Shown one piece after another: positions 1 to 8,040 of a DNA stretch of 32,007 nucleotides. The DNA comes from a bacterium (lineage in GTDB: Bacteria; UBP6; JAFGXH01). How positions within the stretch are numbered: the stretch's first letter is position 1; the number at the start of each line of letters is the position of its first letter. The notes beneath the pieces were generated by a model. The model did no database searches, was not told the origin of the DNA, and saw only the letters and a list, made by a program, of their open reading frames with translations. The stretch covers positions 1-32,007 of the forward strand of contig JAMOQH010000151.1 in the NCBI GenBank assembly GCA_027064085.1, in the 5' to 3' direction. A program made the translations under genes and the position numbers.

Positions 1-30
1 AATGGATATACTCCTCAGAATGTTGAATAA
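1..30 (+). CDS. C-terminal tail of an upstream gene (partial)
   Basis: Frame 1 is open from the window edge to a TAA at 28-30 and reads NGYTPQNVE. The GYTP motif resembles the end of an EGF-like module (compare VGYTPDD in the next gene), so this may be the tail of another Cys-rich lipoprotein. Ten codons are too few to be sure. Confidence 0.3.
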   Translation, partial: NGYTPQNVE

Positions 31-146
31 TTTTTATTTGTTAATTATGTTTAATAATATTTTAAATAGGTATTTTCTCCGATGGAATTTTATCTGTAAA
101 AAATATACTTATTTATGTGATATTATACCTTAGAATAAGGAGATAT

Positions 147-1826
147 ATGAAAAAACTGTATTTTTTAATCCTTTTTATCATTTTTATTCTTTCCTGTGGA
201 GGAAAAGATTCAGATAAAGTGAATTTATGCAAAGATGTAGATTGTTCAAACAAAGCAAATTCACATTGCAATGAAGGCATTTGTGTATGCGATTTGGGAT
301 ATCATGAAGATGGTGAACAATGTACAATTAATGAAAATAACCCATGTTTAAATATTGACTGCTCAAACAAAGCAAATTCACATTGCAGTGAAGGCATTTG
401 TGTATGCGATTTGGGATATCATGAAGACGGAAATAATTGTATTACAAATGAACTTCCTCTCTTTAAAACATTCCCCCTAAATGGCTTAATTCTTGATAAA
501 AATGAAAGTGTAGATTTAAAAAACACTCTTTTCATAATGCAGGGAGATGGCAATTTGGTTTTATATCAGAAAGAAGATTCACAACCTTTATGGAACACCA
601 CAACAAATGGAGCAACTTGTGGACTTGATTGTAGTTATAAATTTGTTTTTGAAACAAATGGCAACCTAGTTGTATTCGATGAAAATAATAATGTAAAATG
701 GCATTCCAATACAGCAAATATTGGAGTTAATCACTTAACTATTGATGAAACTAAACTGGGTTTATATGATGCTCAAAACCATTTAATATGGAGCTCAACA
801 TGTGATAGTGGTGATTTAGTTAATGCTCCGTGCAATCTATATAATCCATGTGACGATACAAACTGTCCCCAAAATTCTATATGTCACCTAAATAATAGTA
901 ATCAAGCAGAATGCCTATGTAATGAAGGTTATGAATCAGATGGCAACAACTGTATTGAAATTGATAAATGTGAAAATGTGGATTGTTCAGAACACTCAAC
1001 ATGTAATTCAAATAATGGTAGATGCTACTGTGACAACAACTATCATTCAAGTGCTGATGGTAGAAGTTGTATCGCTGATAACATATGTGAAACTTTAAAT
1101 TGTTCTGATAATTCTAGCTGTAATTACAATATGGGAATCTGTACCTGTGATAATGGCTATCATGAAGACAATGGTATATGTGTTGAAAATGACCAGAATG
1201 CTTGTAATGGTTGCAACGGTCACGGAACATGCTATATTAAAGAAAATAACGACCCTGTTTGTGCATGTGATGTTGGTTATACCCCCGATGATACAGATGG
1301 TTTACATTGTGTTTTAACAACAACAGTATGTATAGGAGGGGTAATTAATTTTGATTATAATCTTGACGGAACAAATGAAACATGGTTTACCCCCAATCAA
1401 TCTGAATGTGATATGTTCGAGTTAATTAATTTTGTAAGAGCAGTACATGATAAAGAAGGCTCTCCTGAATCACATAAACCTTTGGGATATAATGTTCTTT
1501 TTTCAGCTTATGGAAGACAACACTCACAGAGAATGACTATGTCCCCTATTTCCAATGATAACCCTGAAAGATATGGAGAATTTGAACATGGAGATTTTCC
1601 TCCCGGATGGGGTGGCCAAAATATAGCATACAGTGGTGACTCTCATAGTCATATGGGAATGTATATGGGGTGCCGTGACCCACGAGAACCAATTTGCGTA
1701 TCTAGTGGAGAAGGACATTGTAATGCAATGTCACATCACTGTAATATAATGAGACCTCGTTTTAGTTCTGTTGGAGTTGGAATTTATGATGTTGGCTATG
1801 AATATAGCACTCAAAATTTTCAATAA
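147..1826 (+). CDS. Modular surface lipoprotein: EGF-like repeats, bulb-lectin-like domain, CAP domain
   Basis: The ATG at 147 follows AAGGAG (137-142) by 4 nt and opens directly on a lipoprotein signal peptide. An in-frame GTG at 117 has no such support. The mature N-terminus is Cys17 (lipobox ILSC, then GG). The 559 residues divide into two EGF-like modules (about 27-98), a bulb-type-lectin-like domain (about 102-220, with QGDGNLVLY and ETNGNLVVF repeats of the mannose-binding QxDxNxVxY type), four more EGF-like modules (about 233-388) and a CAP/SCP/PR-1-like domain (about 418-559, with RQHSQRM, GGQNIAYSG and MRPRFSSVGVG). The likely role is a surface or periplasmic adhesin or carbohydrate-binding protein; the function of the CAP domain is unknown. 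The stop lies 2 nt from the stop of the opposing gene. The first two EGF modules are a recent duplication. The domain calls are by motif. Confidence 0.85.
   Translation: MKKLYFLILFIIFILSCGGKDSDKVNLCKDVDCSNKANSHCNEGICVCDLGYHEDGEQCTINENNPCLNIDCSNKANSHCSEGICVCDLGYHEDGNNCITNELPLFKTFPLNGLILDKNESVDLKNTLFIMQGDGNLVLYQKEDSQPLWNTTTNGATCGLDCSYKFVFETNGNLVVFDENNNVKWHSNTANIGVNHLTIDETKLGLYDAQNHLIWSSTCDSGDLVNAPCNLYNPCDDTNCPQNSICHLNNSNQAECLCNEGYESDGNNCIEIDKCENVDCSEHSTCNSNNGRCYCDNNYHSSADGRSCIADNICETLNCSDNSSCNYNMGICTCDNGYHEDNGICVENDQNACNGCNGHGTCYIKENNDPVCACDVGYTPDDTDGLHCVLTTTVCIGGVINFDYNLDGTNETWFTPNQSECDMFELINFVRAVHDKEGSPESHKPLGYNVLFSAYGRQHSQRMTMSPISNDNPERYGEFEHGDFPPGWGGQNIAYSGDSHSHMGMYMGCRDPREPICVSSGEGHCNAMSHHCNIMRPRFSSVGVGIYDVGYEYSTQNFQ
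246..430 (+). repeat. Recent tandem duplication of an EGF-like module
   Basis: Bases 246-313 and 363-430 match over 68 nt with only two differences (A/G and T/C), 117 nt apart. That equals 39 codons, one EGF-like module plus linker. The remaining EGF modules of the same gene are much more divergent, so this copy is young. Confidence 0.8.
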
Positions 1827-1828
1827 AA

Positions 1829-2839
1829 TCAAAAACGACTCTTTAAGTATTCATTACCTTTTTCTGTTCTTACATATTTTTGTTTGGGACTTCTTGGTTT
1901 TTCCGGGATAGTATACTTAATATATCCTTCTTTTATTGCAGGTTTTAAATAGGTATTATAAAATGATTCTCTGTCTTTAAGCTCCAAAGCACTCATTATT
2001 TCTTTTGAAGTAACCGGAGACTTAGTTATTTCAAGCATTATTTTAAATTTTAAAGTTTTTGATGAATAAGCAATGCCGTTTTCCTTAGACTCCATAAAAC
2101 TTATTGATTCTTTCTTATGCTCTTTAAAAACAGTTTTTTTAGGAATATTATCATTATCAGCATTAAGAATTAATACTCTGATTTTATTTCCAAATAAATA
2201 CTCATCCTTTACATCTATGGCATCAACAAATCTTCTATCTTTTTTATTACCAAGAAAATATTTTATAATAATTTTATTACTATCAAAAATACTAAGTTCA
2301 ATAGGAAAATTATTTTCATAATTGTACTCGTATAATGCTTTATTTATTGCATTTTCAACAATTTCGGGTGAAATGTTCCATAATTTATCTTTTGAATATA
2401 ATAAATTTCTTTTTACAAACAGAATCAAATTATCTTTTATGTTAATTATTTTATTTTTTATTTCTCTATTATCAATAACTTCAGTATCTGAAATAAATGA
2501 ATTACACTTCACTAAAACTTCTTTTTCTGAAATAAGAATAGTTTCTCTCATTTCTTTTGTTGCAGGAATAATTTCATCTTCTTTTATTATAAATCTTATA
2601 AATTCATAACCAAATTCTGTATCAAGTTTTAAAAAAGTATCAATTTTATTAGATTTTATATTTAAAATATAATTATTTTCCTTATTTTTAAACCAATAGT
2701 CTGGGATATTTATTATTTTATCTTTAATAGCTATTTCTAAATCTTGGAGATCATAATTTTCTATAAAAATCTCTCCACCACTAACATTTGATAATGCAAC
2801 TATATACTTTAATATATCATCTAAATCTTTGAAAAACAT
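1829..2839 (-). CDS. Divergent Schlafen/AlbA_2-type (COG2865-like) putative regulator
   Basis: The protein has 336 residues. The N-terminus has IVALSNVSGGEIFI, matching the 'Ala-Asn-x-x-GG' core of AlbA_2/Schlafen DNA-binding domains. The middle (about 155-195) resembles the 'PEAIREALINALVHRDY' region of the RecG-like regulator family, but the usual HRDY is replaced by YEYNY. The C-terminus is a typical winged-helix end: SKEIMSALELKDRESFY, a YLKPAIKEGYI segment, then TIPEKPRSPKQKY. In characterised relatives these proteins are transcription regulators or toxin/defence-associated factors; the role here is not known. It is the last gene of the salvage operon, starting 2 nt after the hpt stop, with a GAGG ribosome site. 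Losses in the ATPase-like region suggest a degenerate or specialised member. Confidence 0.6.
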   Translation of the reverse strand: MFFKDLDDILKYIVALSNVSGGEIFIENYDLQDLEIAIKDKIINIPDYWFKNKENNYILNIKSNKIDTFLKLDTEFGYEFIRFIIKEDEIIPATKEMRETILISEKEVLVKCNSFISDTEVIDNREIKNKIINIKDNLILFVKRNLLYSKDKLWNISPEIVENAINKALYEYNYENNFPIELSIFDSNKIIIKYFLGNKKDRRFVDAIDVKDEYLFGNKIRVLILNADNDNIPKKTVFKEHKKESISFMESKENGIAYSSKTLKFKIMLEITKSPVTSKEIMSALELKDRESFYNTYLKPAIKEGYIKYTIPEKPRSPKQKYVRTEKGNEYLKSRF

Positions 2840-2841
2840 TT

Positions 2842-3375
2842 TTATTCCTCAATAAATTCCATAACGCCTATATAAGGAAGGTTTCTATATCTTTCATCAT
2901 AGTCTAAACCGTATCCTAATACAAATTTATCCGGAATAACAAAACATTTATAGTCTATTTTAACATATTTTTCTATATTTGAAGGTTTTTCTAGTAAAGT
3001 ACATATTGCAACAGAAGCAGGTTTTCTCTTTTCAAAGTTTTTCAATAAAAAACTTAAAGTAAGACCTGTATCTACAATATCTTCAAGAACGATAACATGC
3101 TTTCCTTCAATACTGTCTTTTAAATCTGCTGTAATTTCAACTTCACCAGTTGATTTAGTTCCACCTTTATAAGAACTTAAACCAATAAAATCAGTTGTAA
3201 CTCTTGTAGAATTTATTTCTTTAAGTAAATCAGACATAAACATAAAAACGCCCTTTAAAACGCCTACAAAAACTACATCTTTCCCTTTATAATCATTGTT
3301 TATTTGAGTAGCAACTTCCTTTACTTTTAGAGCTATCTCCTCTTTTGATATTAATTGATGAACCTTTTCTATCAT
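2842..3375 (-). CDS. hpt: Hypoxanthine phosphoribosyltransferase
   Basis: Salvages hypoxanthine (and usually guanine) to IMP/GMP with PRPP in the cytoplasm. At 177 residues it has the usual length. The PRPP-binding loop VIVLEDIVDTGLTL is complete, the N-terminal VFVGVLKGVFMF substrate region is present, and KFVLGYGLDY plus ERYRNLPYIGV near the end match the purine-binding part of type I HPRTs. The ATG is preceded by AGGAG. It lies 9 nt after the upp-like gene and 2 nt before the regulator-like gene, all on the minus strand, as one nucleotide-salvage transcription unit with tdk. Confidence 0.95.
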   Translation of the reverse strand: MIEKVHQLISKEEIALKVKEVATQINNDYKGKDVVFVGVLKGVFMFMSDLLKEINSTRVTTDFIGLSSYKGGTKSTGEVEITADLKDSIEGKHVIVLEDIVDTGLTLSFLLKNFEKRKPASVAICTLLEKPSNIEKYVKIDYKCFVIPDKFVLGYGLDYDERYRNLPYIGVMEFIEE

Positions 3376-3384
3376 TGCTTACTC

Positions 3385-4194
3385 CTATATATAATTATTA
3401 TTTATAATTTCACCTAAACCGCCAGCACCAGGAAGAATATATTTACTTTTAGTTAAACTCTTTTCTCCTTCTGGGTTTTCACCTATTTCAGAATCTAAAC
3501 TTTCTTTAGTTGATAAGCCCCTATCATATCTTACTGCCATAATAGTAACATCAGGATGCGAATTCGTTATAGTTTTTACATATTCTGGAGTTACAATTAA
3601 ATGCATTACTATAATTTTAACATCTTTATGCATAGATTTATATAAGTCTATAACTTTTTTAATTGAACTTCCACTTGCTCCCATAGGATCGGGTATTAAA
3701 ATATAACCATTTGAAAATTCAGGAATTATTTTCATTCCAGCTAAAACAGTATTTACACTATTTGCCTCTTCTGCAATATCTCGACTTGCCATAATATGGT
3801 CAAAAATGACATTATCAGGGTTCAAATATAAATTAAGATTATCAAAACAAATTTGCCCAGGAATCATACCGGCTCTTGCAACATCACAAACTAAGACTTT
3901 TGTATCAGGGTCTATTACTTTAGCCGTAAAAACTCCATTAGCATCATGTTCAAGCATTCTAGTTTTAAATTCCAACTCTTTTTTAGGGAAACAAGTAGAA
4001 ACAACATTATTTAAAAGTACTTTGTATAAATCTCTTAGATAAATATTAATCATAGGCTGTTTTACCTCTGGCGTAGATAATTTTGCCAGTATAGAAAAAG
4101 CATAAATATCATCTAAAATATAAATATTTTCTCCTAGATGATGTTTCAAATAAGTGTTTTCATTTGTAAACTGAAAATGGGCTTTATCCCTCAT
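3385..4194 (-). CDS. upp: Uracil phosphoribosyltransferase-like protein (long, divergent form)
   Basis: Expected to convert uracil and PRPP to UMP. The fold is recognised from the PRPP loop ILIPDPMGASGSS (residues about 166-177; classic Upp has DPMLATGGS), the upstream VCDVARAGMIPG segment (classic 'LRAGL') and a C-terminal YILPGAGGLGEII where Upp has a YIVPGLGDAGDR-type uracil-binding end. At 269 residues it is about 60 longer than E. coli Upp, the extra length being mostly N-terminal. Its start overlaps the end of tdk by 11 nt, with a GGAG ribosome site inside tdk, so the two are probably translationally coupled. The altered uracil pocket means that substrate specificity is inferred, though tdk and hpt as neighbours fit a salvage role. 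Confidence 0.8.
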   Translation of the reverse strand: MRDKAHFQFTNENTYLKHHLGENIYILDDIYAFSILAKLSTPEVKQPMINIYLRDLYKVLLNNVVSTCFPKKELEFKTRMLEHDANGVFTAKVIDPDTKVLVCDVARAGMIPGQICFDNLNLYLNPDNVIFDHIMASRDIAEEANSVNTVLAGMKIIPEFSNGYILIPDPMGASGSSIKKVIDLYKSMHKDVKIIVMHLIVTPEYVKTITNSHPDVTIMAVRYDRGLSTKESLDSEIGENPEGEKSLTKSKYILPGAGGLGEIINNNYI

Positions 4195-4765
4195 TGTTTT
4201 CTCCTTTATTATCTATTGAAAAATGTAATCTACACCTTGGTTCATACTGAGCCTTTGCCCCTAAAACGACCAACTCATCTGATGAAATCATCCTTAATGA
4301 CCTACTTGCAGGGTTACCACAAACAGTACAAATTGCTTGGACTTTAGTTACATATTCAGCCACTGCCATAAGTGAAGGGATAGAACCAAATGGCCTTCCC
4401 ATATAATCTAAATCTAAACCAGCAATAATAACCCTCTTTCCTTGATTTGCCAAATCATTAACTACATCAATAATATCATTACTAAAAAACTGAGCTTCAT
4501 CTATACCTATAACATCAATATCTTCAATATCATGATGGTAAATATCCTTGATATTGCTTAATGGCTGTGCTTTAAAATAAGCATTTGAGTGAGAAACAAT
4601 GTCATTATCATCATAACGAGTATCCATGGCAGGTTTAAACGCCATTATTTTTTGTTTGGCAATTTTAGCCCTTTTAACTCTTCTAATAAGCTCCTCTGTT
4701 TTACCAGAAAACATCCCACCAGCAATAACCTCAATAAAACCAGTTTTTTCTACATAAACATTCAT
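4184..4765 (-). CDS. tdk: Thymidine kinase (type II, zinc-containing)
   Basis: Phosphorylates thymidine to dTMP with ATP. The sequence shows the P-loop GGMFSGKTEELI, DIDVIGIDEAQFF (Walker-B/DEAQ), AGLDLDYMGRPFG (lasso/substrate region) and a zinc site CTVCG followed by RCRLHF, as in the TK1-like family. An in-frame TTG at 4786 would add seven residues. I chose the second of two adjacent ATGs (4763-4765) because GGAG lies 4 nt upstream, giving 193 residues, close to the usual 190-205. It is the first gene of the minus-strand operon tdk-upp-hpt-regulator. Confidence 0.93.
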   Translation of the reverse strand: MNVYVEKTGFIEVIAGGMFSGKTEELIRRVKRAKIAKQKIMAFKPAMDTRYDDNDIVSHSNAYFKAQPLSNIKDIYHHDIEDIDVIGIDEAQFFSNDIIDVVNDLANQGKRVIIAGLDLDYMGRPFGSIPSLMAVAEYVTKVQAICTVCGNPASRSLRMISSDELVVLGAKAQYEPRCRLHFSIDNKGENNEG

Positions 4766-4796
4766 CATTCTCCATTCCAAAAACAAACAATGAACT

Positions 4797-4825
4797 TTTA
4801 TAACATTATTCTTTTAAAATTTGAA
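4797..4825 (-). promoter_or_regulatory. Putative sigma-70 promoter of the tdk operon
   Basis: On the minus strand TTCAAA (4820-4825), a 17-nt spacer and TATAAA (4797-4802) lie about 35 nt upstream of the tdk start. It is a weak consensus match in very AT-rich DNA. Confidence 0.35.
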
Positions 4826-4959
4826 TTTTTTTATACTTTTTTTATTATTTTTTTATAATAAACTCCGTTAATATATTTATGAATTTAACTTATACAATTA
4901 AATAACAACGAGAAGATTATGTTGTGTGAGATTATATGATTCTAATAATATTGTTCTAG

Positions 4960-5421
4960 CTAACCCAAACCACTAAAGTCACTATCATTTAATTTATCTT
5001 TAATAACATTTAATTTCATCAGTATTGAATACATTTGACAACCTAAACAATAGCTAAAAAATGTTTCTAAAAAAACAGGAATAGAAAAGAAAATTGAAAA
5101 GTAAAAAGCCGTACTAGAGTAGCCTAATAATGAAACAGCAATCAAAATAACAGACATTATTAAACCGATTTTTGCTGCAAATAATTTTGGAGCAGCATCT
5201 ATAGGTTTAGGGGTAATATTAATATTATTTAATATTAATCTACTAAAGTTTGCAATAGGACTATATTTTATTATAAAACTTCTTAATGTAAAATCTATAG
5301 TTAATAAAATCCAAAAAATTTTGTTATATGTACCTAAAGCTATAAAAACCAATGAAATCAATCCATTTAATCTTGCTACATTTCCGTCTATTTGGGTTTT
5401 ACTTATAGGGCATGCACTCAT
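4960..5421 (-). CDS. DUF4395 family integral membrane protein
   Basis: The 153-residue protein has about four hydrophobic segments. Recognised from family hallmarks: an N-terminal CPISKTQIDGNVARLNG, a central TIDFTLRSF...KYSPIANFSRL segment, KPIDAAPKLFAAKIG, and a C-terminal SYCLGCQMY with a CLGC cysteine pair. The family's function is unknown. Relatives often sit beside thioredoxin, TlpA or sulfurtransferase genes, so thiol/sulfur chemistry at the membrane is a reasonable guess (inference; no such neighbour here). GGAGG (5426-5430) precedes the ATG. A consensus promoter and a perfect palindrome lie upstream. It is a single-gene unit. Confidence 0.85.
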   Translation of the reverse strand: MSACPISKTQIDGNVARLNGLISLVFIALGTYNKIFWILLTIDFTLRSFIIKYSPIANFSRLILNNINITPKPIDAAPKLFAAKIGLIMSVILIAVSLLGYSSTAFYFSIFFSIPVFLETFFSYCLGCQMYSILMKLNVIKDKLNDSDFSGLG

Positions 5422-5444
5422 AAATCCTCCATTGAAACAATACT

Positions 5445-5459
5445 CTACTAAATTAGTAG
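5445..5459. promoter_or_regulatory. Perfect 15-nt dyad (CTACTAA-A-TTAGTAG), probable operator
   Basis: A perfect inverted repeat with 7-nt arms around a central A. It begins about 10 nt downstream of the -10 box of the DUF4395 gene, so it would sit at about +3 to +17 of the transcript. A repressor bound here would block RNA polymerase. Rrf2-family regulators (IscR, NsrR, CymR type) use dyads of broadly similar AT-centred form, but the regulator is not identifiable from this window. Confidence 0.55.
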
Positions 5460-5468
5460 GGTTTACTC

Positions 5469-5497
5469 AATATAAACCAATAAGCAAATAATGTCAA
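5469..5497 (-). promoter_or_regulatory. Sigma-70 promoter of the DUF4395 gene
   Basis: On the minus strand TTGACA (5492-5497), a 17-nt spacer and TATATT (5469-5474), about 48 nt upstream of the start codon. It is one of the best consensus matches in the window. Confidence 0.65.
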
Positions 5498-5606
5498 TAT
5501 TTATTTCAGCTTTTATATATTTAATAACAAATTATAATATTTTATAGCAATGTTATAGCATTTGTGATAAAATTCATTGTATAGACTAACTAGAGGAGCT
5601 TGTGTC

Positions 5607-6785
5607 ATGTTCTCTCCACAAACAACTAATAATAAAACGACATCTCCTTATAAGTTCAATACACCAAAGAAAAGAAAAAAACATAAAAAAAGCCTTAGTA
5701 AAAAACAACTTTATAAAAAAGGAAAAAAATATTATTATCGTCACAATAAAACTAAAGCTATTTATTTCTATAAAAAATCATGTAAATTTAAGTATCCTCA
5801 AGCATGTTTTGAACTTGGAAACCTATACAAAAAGAAATCAATAAAAAATATTCCATTATCTTTAGATTATTTTAAAAAAGCATGTAAAATGAATTATGCA
5901 GATGCTTGCACATACCTATACAATTTTTTTAGAAGAGAAAAAAAAGAAGAGGAAAAAGAATTTTATCTCAAAAAAGCATGTAAACTAGGAAATAAATATT
6001 CTTGCAGGACAATTAAAAGGCAAGAAGAAAGAATTATAAGAATAGAAAAGCAGAAACAAGAAAAAGAAAAAGAATTTGAAAAACTTATTAAATCTTGTAA
6101 AGCAGGAAGAGTATCATCATGCAATAGATTAAAATTGAAAAATTTTCAAATAGCAATTAAATCATTCTATCATCAAGACTATGATAAATCTAAAAAACTA
6201 TTTGAAAACTCATGTAATGATGGATATAAAAAATCATGTCGTTATTTGGGTATAATTTACTTAAAAAATAATGATTTAAGTAATGCTGAAAAATATTTTG
6301 AGATATCATGTAAATCCAATGATCCTATTGCCTGTAACATGAAAAAAGCATTAAACTATAAAAAAGCTTGTAATAATGATAATGCTATTAATTGTCGTAA
6401 CCTTGCCAAAGCTTATGAAAGGGGAAATTATTTAAGAAGAAATTTTATTAAAGCTATTAAATATTATATAAAAGCTTGTTCACTAAATGATAATGTATCA
6501 TGTAAGAAAGCAGGAGAATATTATAGATATAATTATAAAGTAAAAGATCTAAAAAAAGCTTATACCTTCTATGAAAAAGCTTGTAAACTTAAAAATAACG
6601 AAAGCTGCAGTATACTTATAATATTAAAGCTTGATAAAGAATGTAAATCTAAAAACGCAATTTCATGTGATAAATTAGGAAATTTATATGATGAAGGAAA
6701 AGATATTAATAAAAATATAAGAAAGGCAAATGCATATTACAAAAAAGCATGCGAGTATGGACATAAAATTTCATGTGATAAGTAA
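5607..6785 (+). CDS. Sel1-like repeat protein with eleven CX7C cysteine pairs, no signal peptide
   Basis: The ATG at 5607 follows GAGGAG (5593-5598) by 8 nt; an in-frame TTG at 5577 has no ribosome site and follows an in-frame stop closely. The 392 residues start with a basic stretch (PKKRKKHKKSLSKK), then a series of about 35-residue helical Sel1/TPR-like units. Eleven carry a CX7C pair of the form KAC-x7-C, and most have A-x-x-Y/F-Y-x-K-A-C. The Cys pattern resembles the Helicobacter Hcp proteins, where each pair forms a disulfide in the periplasm. Here no Sec signal or lipobox can be seen, even from the longer start. A long charged helix (KRQEERIIRIEKQKQEKEKE) interrupts the repeats at about residues 140-165. 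The likely role is a protein-protein scaffold. The stop is 5 nt from the opposing thiI stop. Confidence 0.85.
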   Translation: MFSPQTTNNKTTSPYKFNTPKKRKKHKKSLSKKQLYKKGKKYYYRHNKTKAIYFYKKSCKFKYPQACFELGNLYKKKSIKNIPLSLDYFKKACKMNYADACTYLYNFFRREKKEEEKEFYLKKACKLGNKYSCRTIKRQEERIIRIEKQKQEKEKEFEKLIKSCKAGRVSSCNRLKLKNFQIAIKSFYHQDYDKSKKLFENSCNDGYKKSCRYLGIIYLKNNDLSNAEKYFEISCKSNDPIACNMKKALNYKKACNNDNAINCRNLAKAYERGNYLRRNFIKAIKYYIKACSLNDNVSCKKAGEYYRYNYKVKDLKKAYTFYEKACKLKNNESCSILIILKLDKECKSKNAISCDKLGNLYDEGKDINKNIRKANAYYKKACEYGHKISCDK

Positions 6786-6790
6786 ACTCG

Positions 6791-8008
6791 TTATCTTAAA
6801 CCTTCTAAATACTCACTATAAGTAATTTCGTCTATTTGATTTCTTCTTATTTTAATAACTTTTGTTTTTAGTAAGGCATCTTCAATTAATTTATCTTCAT
6901 TAAGTCTAGTTCCTTCTTTATCTAAATACTCAATTTTTACCTTGGTAACAGGTGCCTTAGGGGCAAATAATACACAACAATCATCAAATGGTTTAATTGA
7001 GGTTTCATAGGTTTCAATTTTCTGGGCAATGGCAGTGATTTCTAGTTTATTATTACCAATTAATGGCCTTAAAATAGGTAAACGAGATATTACATCTACT
7101 GAAGTTATATTTTCTATTGTTTGAGAAGCCACCTGACCTATTGATTCACCTGTTATAAGAGCCTGATGAAGCGTTTTCTCTGCAATGACATCCGCAATTT
7201 TAACCATATATCTTCTATCTAGAACTGTTCCATACGATGCCCTACACTCTTTTCTAACAGCTCTTTGAATTTCAGTAAAATGAACAATAAATAAATCTAA
7301 ATAATTATTTTGAAATTTAGACAAAATTGTTGCTAACTCTATTACCTTTAACTTTGCCCCCTCTGATGTATATGGAGTAGAGTGATAATAAACAGCATTT
7401 AACTTAACTCCCCTTGTTATTATTTTATAACCAGCAACAGGACTATCTATTCCACCAGAAAGTAAAAGAGTCATTTTGCCACTACTTCCAACCGGTAAAC
7501 CATCAACTCCCCTGTGTCTATTTATAAATACAAGAGCATCATTTTCATAAAGTTCAACACCTACTGTTATATTTGGCTTTCTTAAATTAACAATAAAATT
7601 TTCAAAATTAGGTAAAATAATGTCAGCTACTTCTTTTGATATTTCAGATGATTTTTTGGGATATCGTTTGTCAATTCTTTTAGTATCAACCTTAAAAAAG
7701 TCCTTAGTTGTGCTATCATAATCTTTAGATAATAATTCTATTGCTTTAGTTGCAATTTTATTTAAATCTCTATCTTCTATGATATGTGCAACAGAAAAAT
7801 TAGAAATACCTGGTACTTTCTTTAATCTTTCAGTAAAAAAATCTTCATTTTCAAAATTAGTTATAAAAAATCTTCCCCAAGTTCTTGTTAATTTAAAATC
7901 TTCACCTTTTAGTGTCCATTTTATATTTTCAGCCAATTTATTTTCAAACCTTTTTCTATTGCCTTTTTTTAAAGCAATTTCTGAGTATCTTATTATTATT
8001 TTTTTCAT
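6791..8008 (-). CDS. thiI: tRNA 4-thiouridine synthetase ThiI (no rhodanese domain)
   Basis: Adenylates U8 of tRNA and transfers sulfur to form s4U; also used in thiazole synthesis in some bacteria. Layout: N-terminal ferredoxin-like region (MKKIIIRYSEIALKKGNR), THUMP domain (about 60-165), and a PP-loop ATPase with SGGIDSPVAG at about 183-192. ASYGTVLDRRYM and TGESIGQVASQT follow. It ends at 405 residues, near the Bacillus length (about 400), so it lacks the C-terminal rhodanese domain with the persulfide Cys of E. coli ThiI (482 residues). Adjacent cysteines 344-345 (DDCCVLF) are retained. Sulfur must come directly from a cysteine desulfurase, which is not in this window. AGGG precedes the ATG. 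Confidence 0.95.
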   Translation of the reverse strand: MKKIIIRYSEIALKKGNRKRFENKLAENIKWTLKGEDFKLTRTWGRFFITNFENEDFFTERLKKVPGISNFSVAHIIEDRDLNKIATKAIELLSKDYDSTTKDFFKVDTKRIDKRYPKKSSEISKEVADIILPNFENFIVNLRKPNITVGVELYENDALVFINRHRGVDGLPVGSSGKMTLLLSGGIDSPVAGYKIITRGVKLNAVYYHSTPYTSEGAKLKVIELATILSKFQNNYLDLFIVHFTEIQRAVRKECRASYGTVLDRRYMVKIADVIAEKTLHQALITGESIGQVASQTIENITSVDVISRLPILRPLIGNNKLEITAIAQKIETYETSIKPFDDCCVLFAPKAPVTKVKIEYLDKEGTRLNEDKLIEDALLKTKVIKIRRNQIDEITYSEYLEGLR

Positions 8009-8040
8009 ATTTCCCTTATAAAAAAAGAAACAAATTGTAT

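Noticed and set aside
2073-2609. Two plus-strand open frames opposite the Schlafen-like gene
   Set aside because: They are low-complexity hydrophobic translations of the antisense of a well-supported gene, with no ribosome sites or family motifs.
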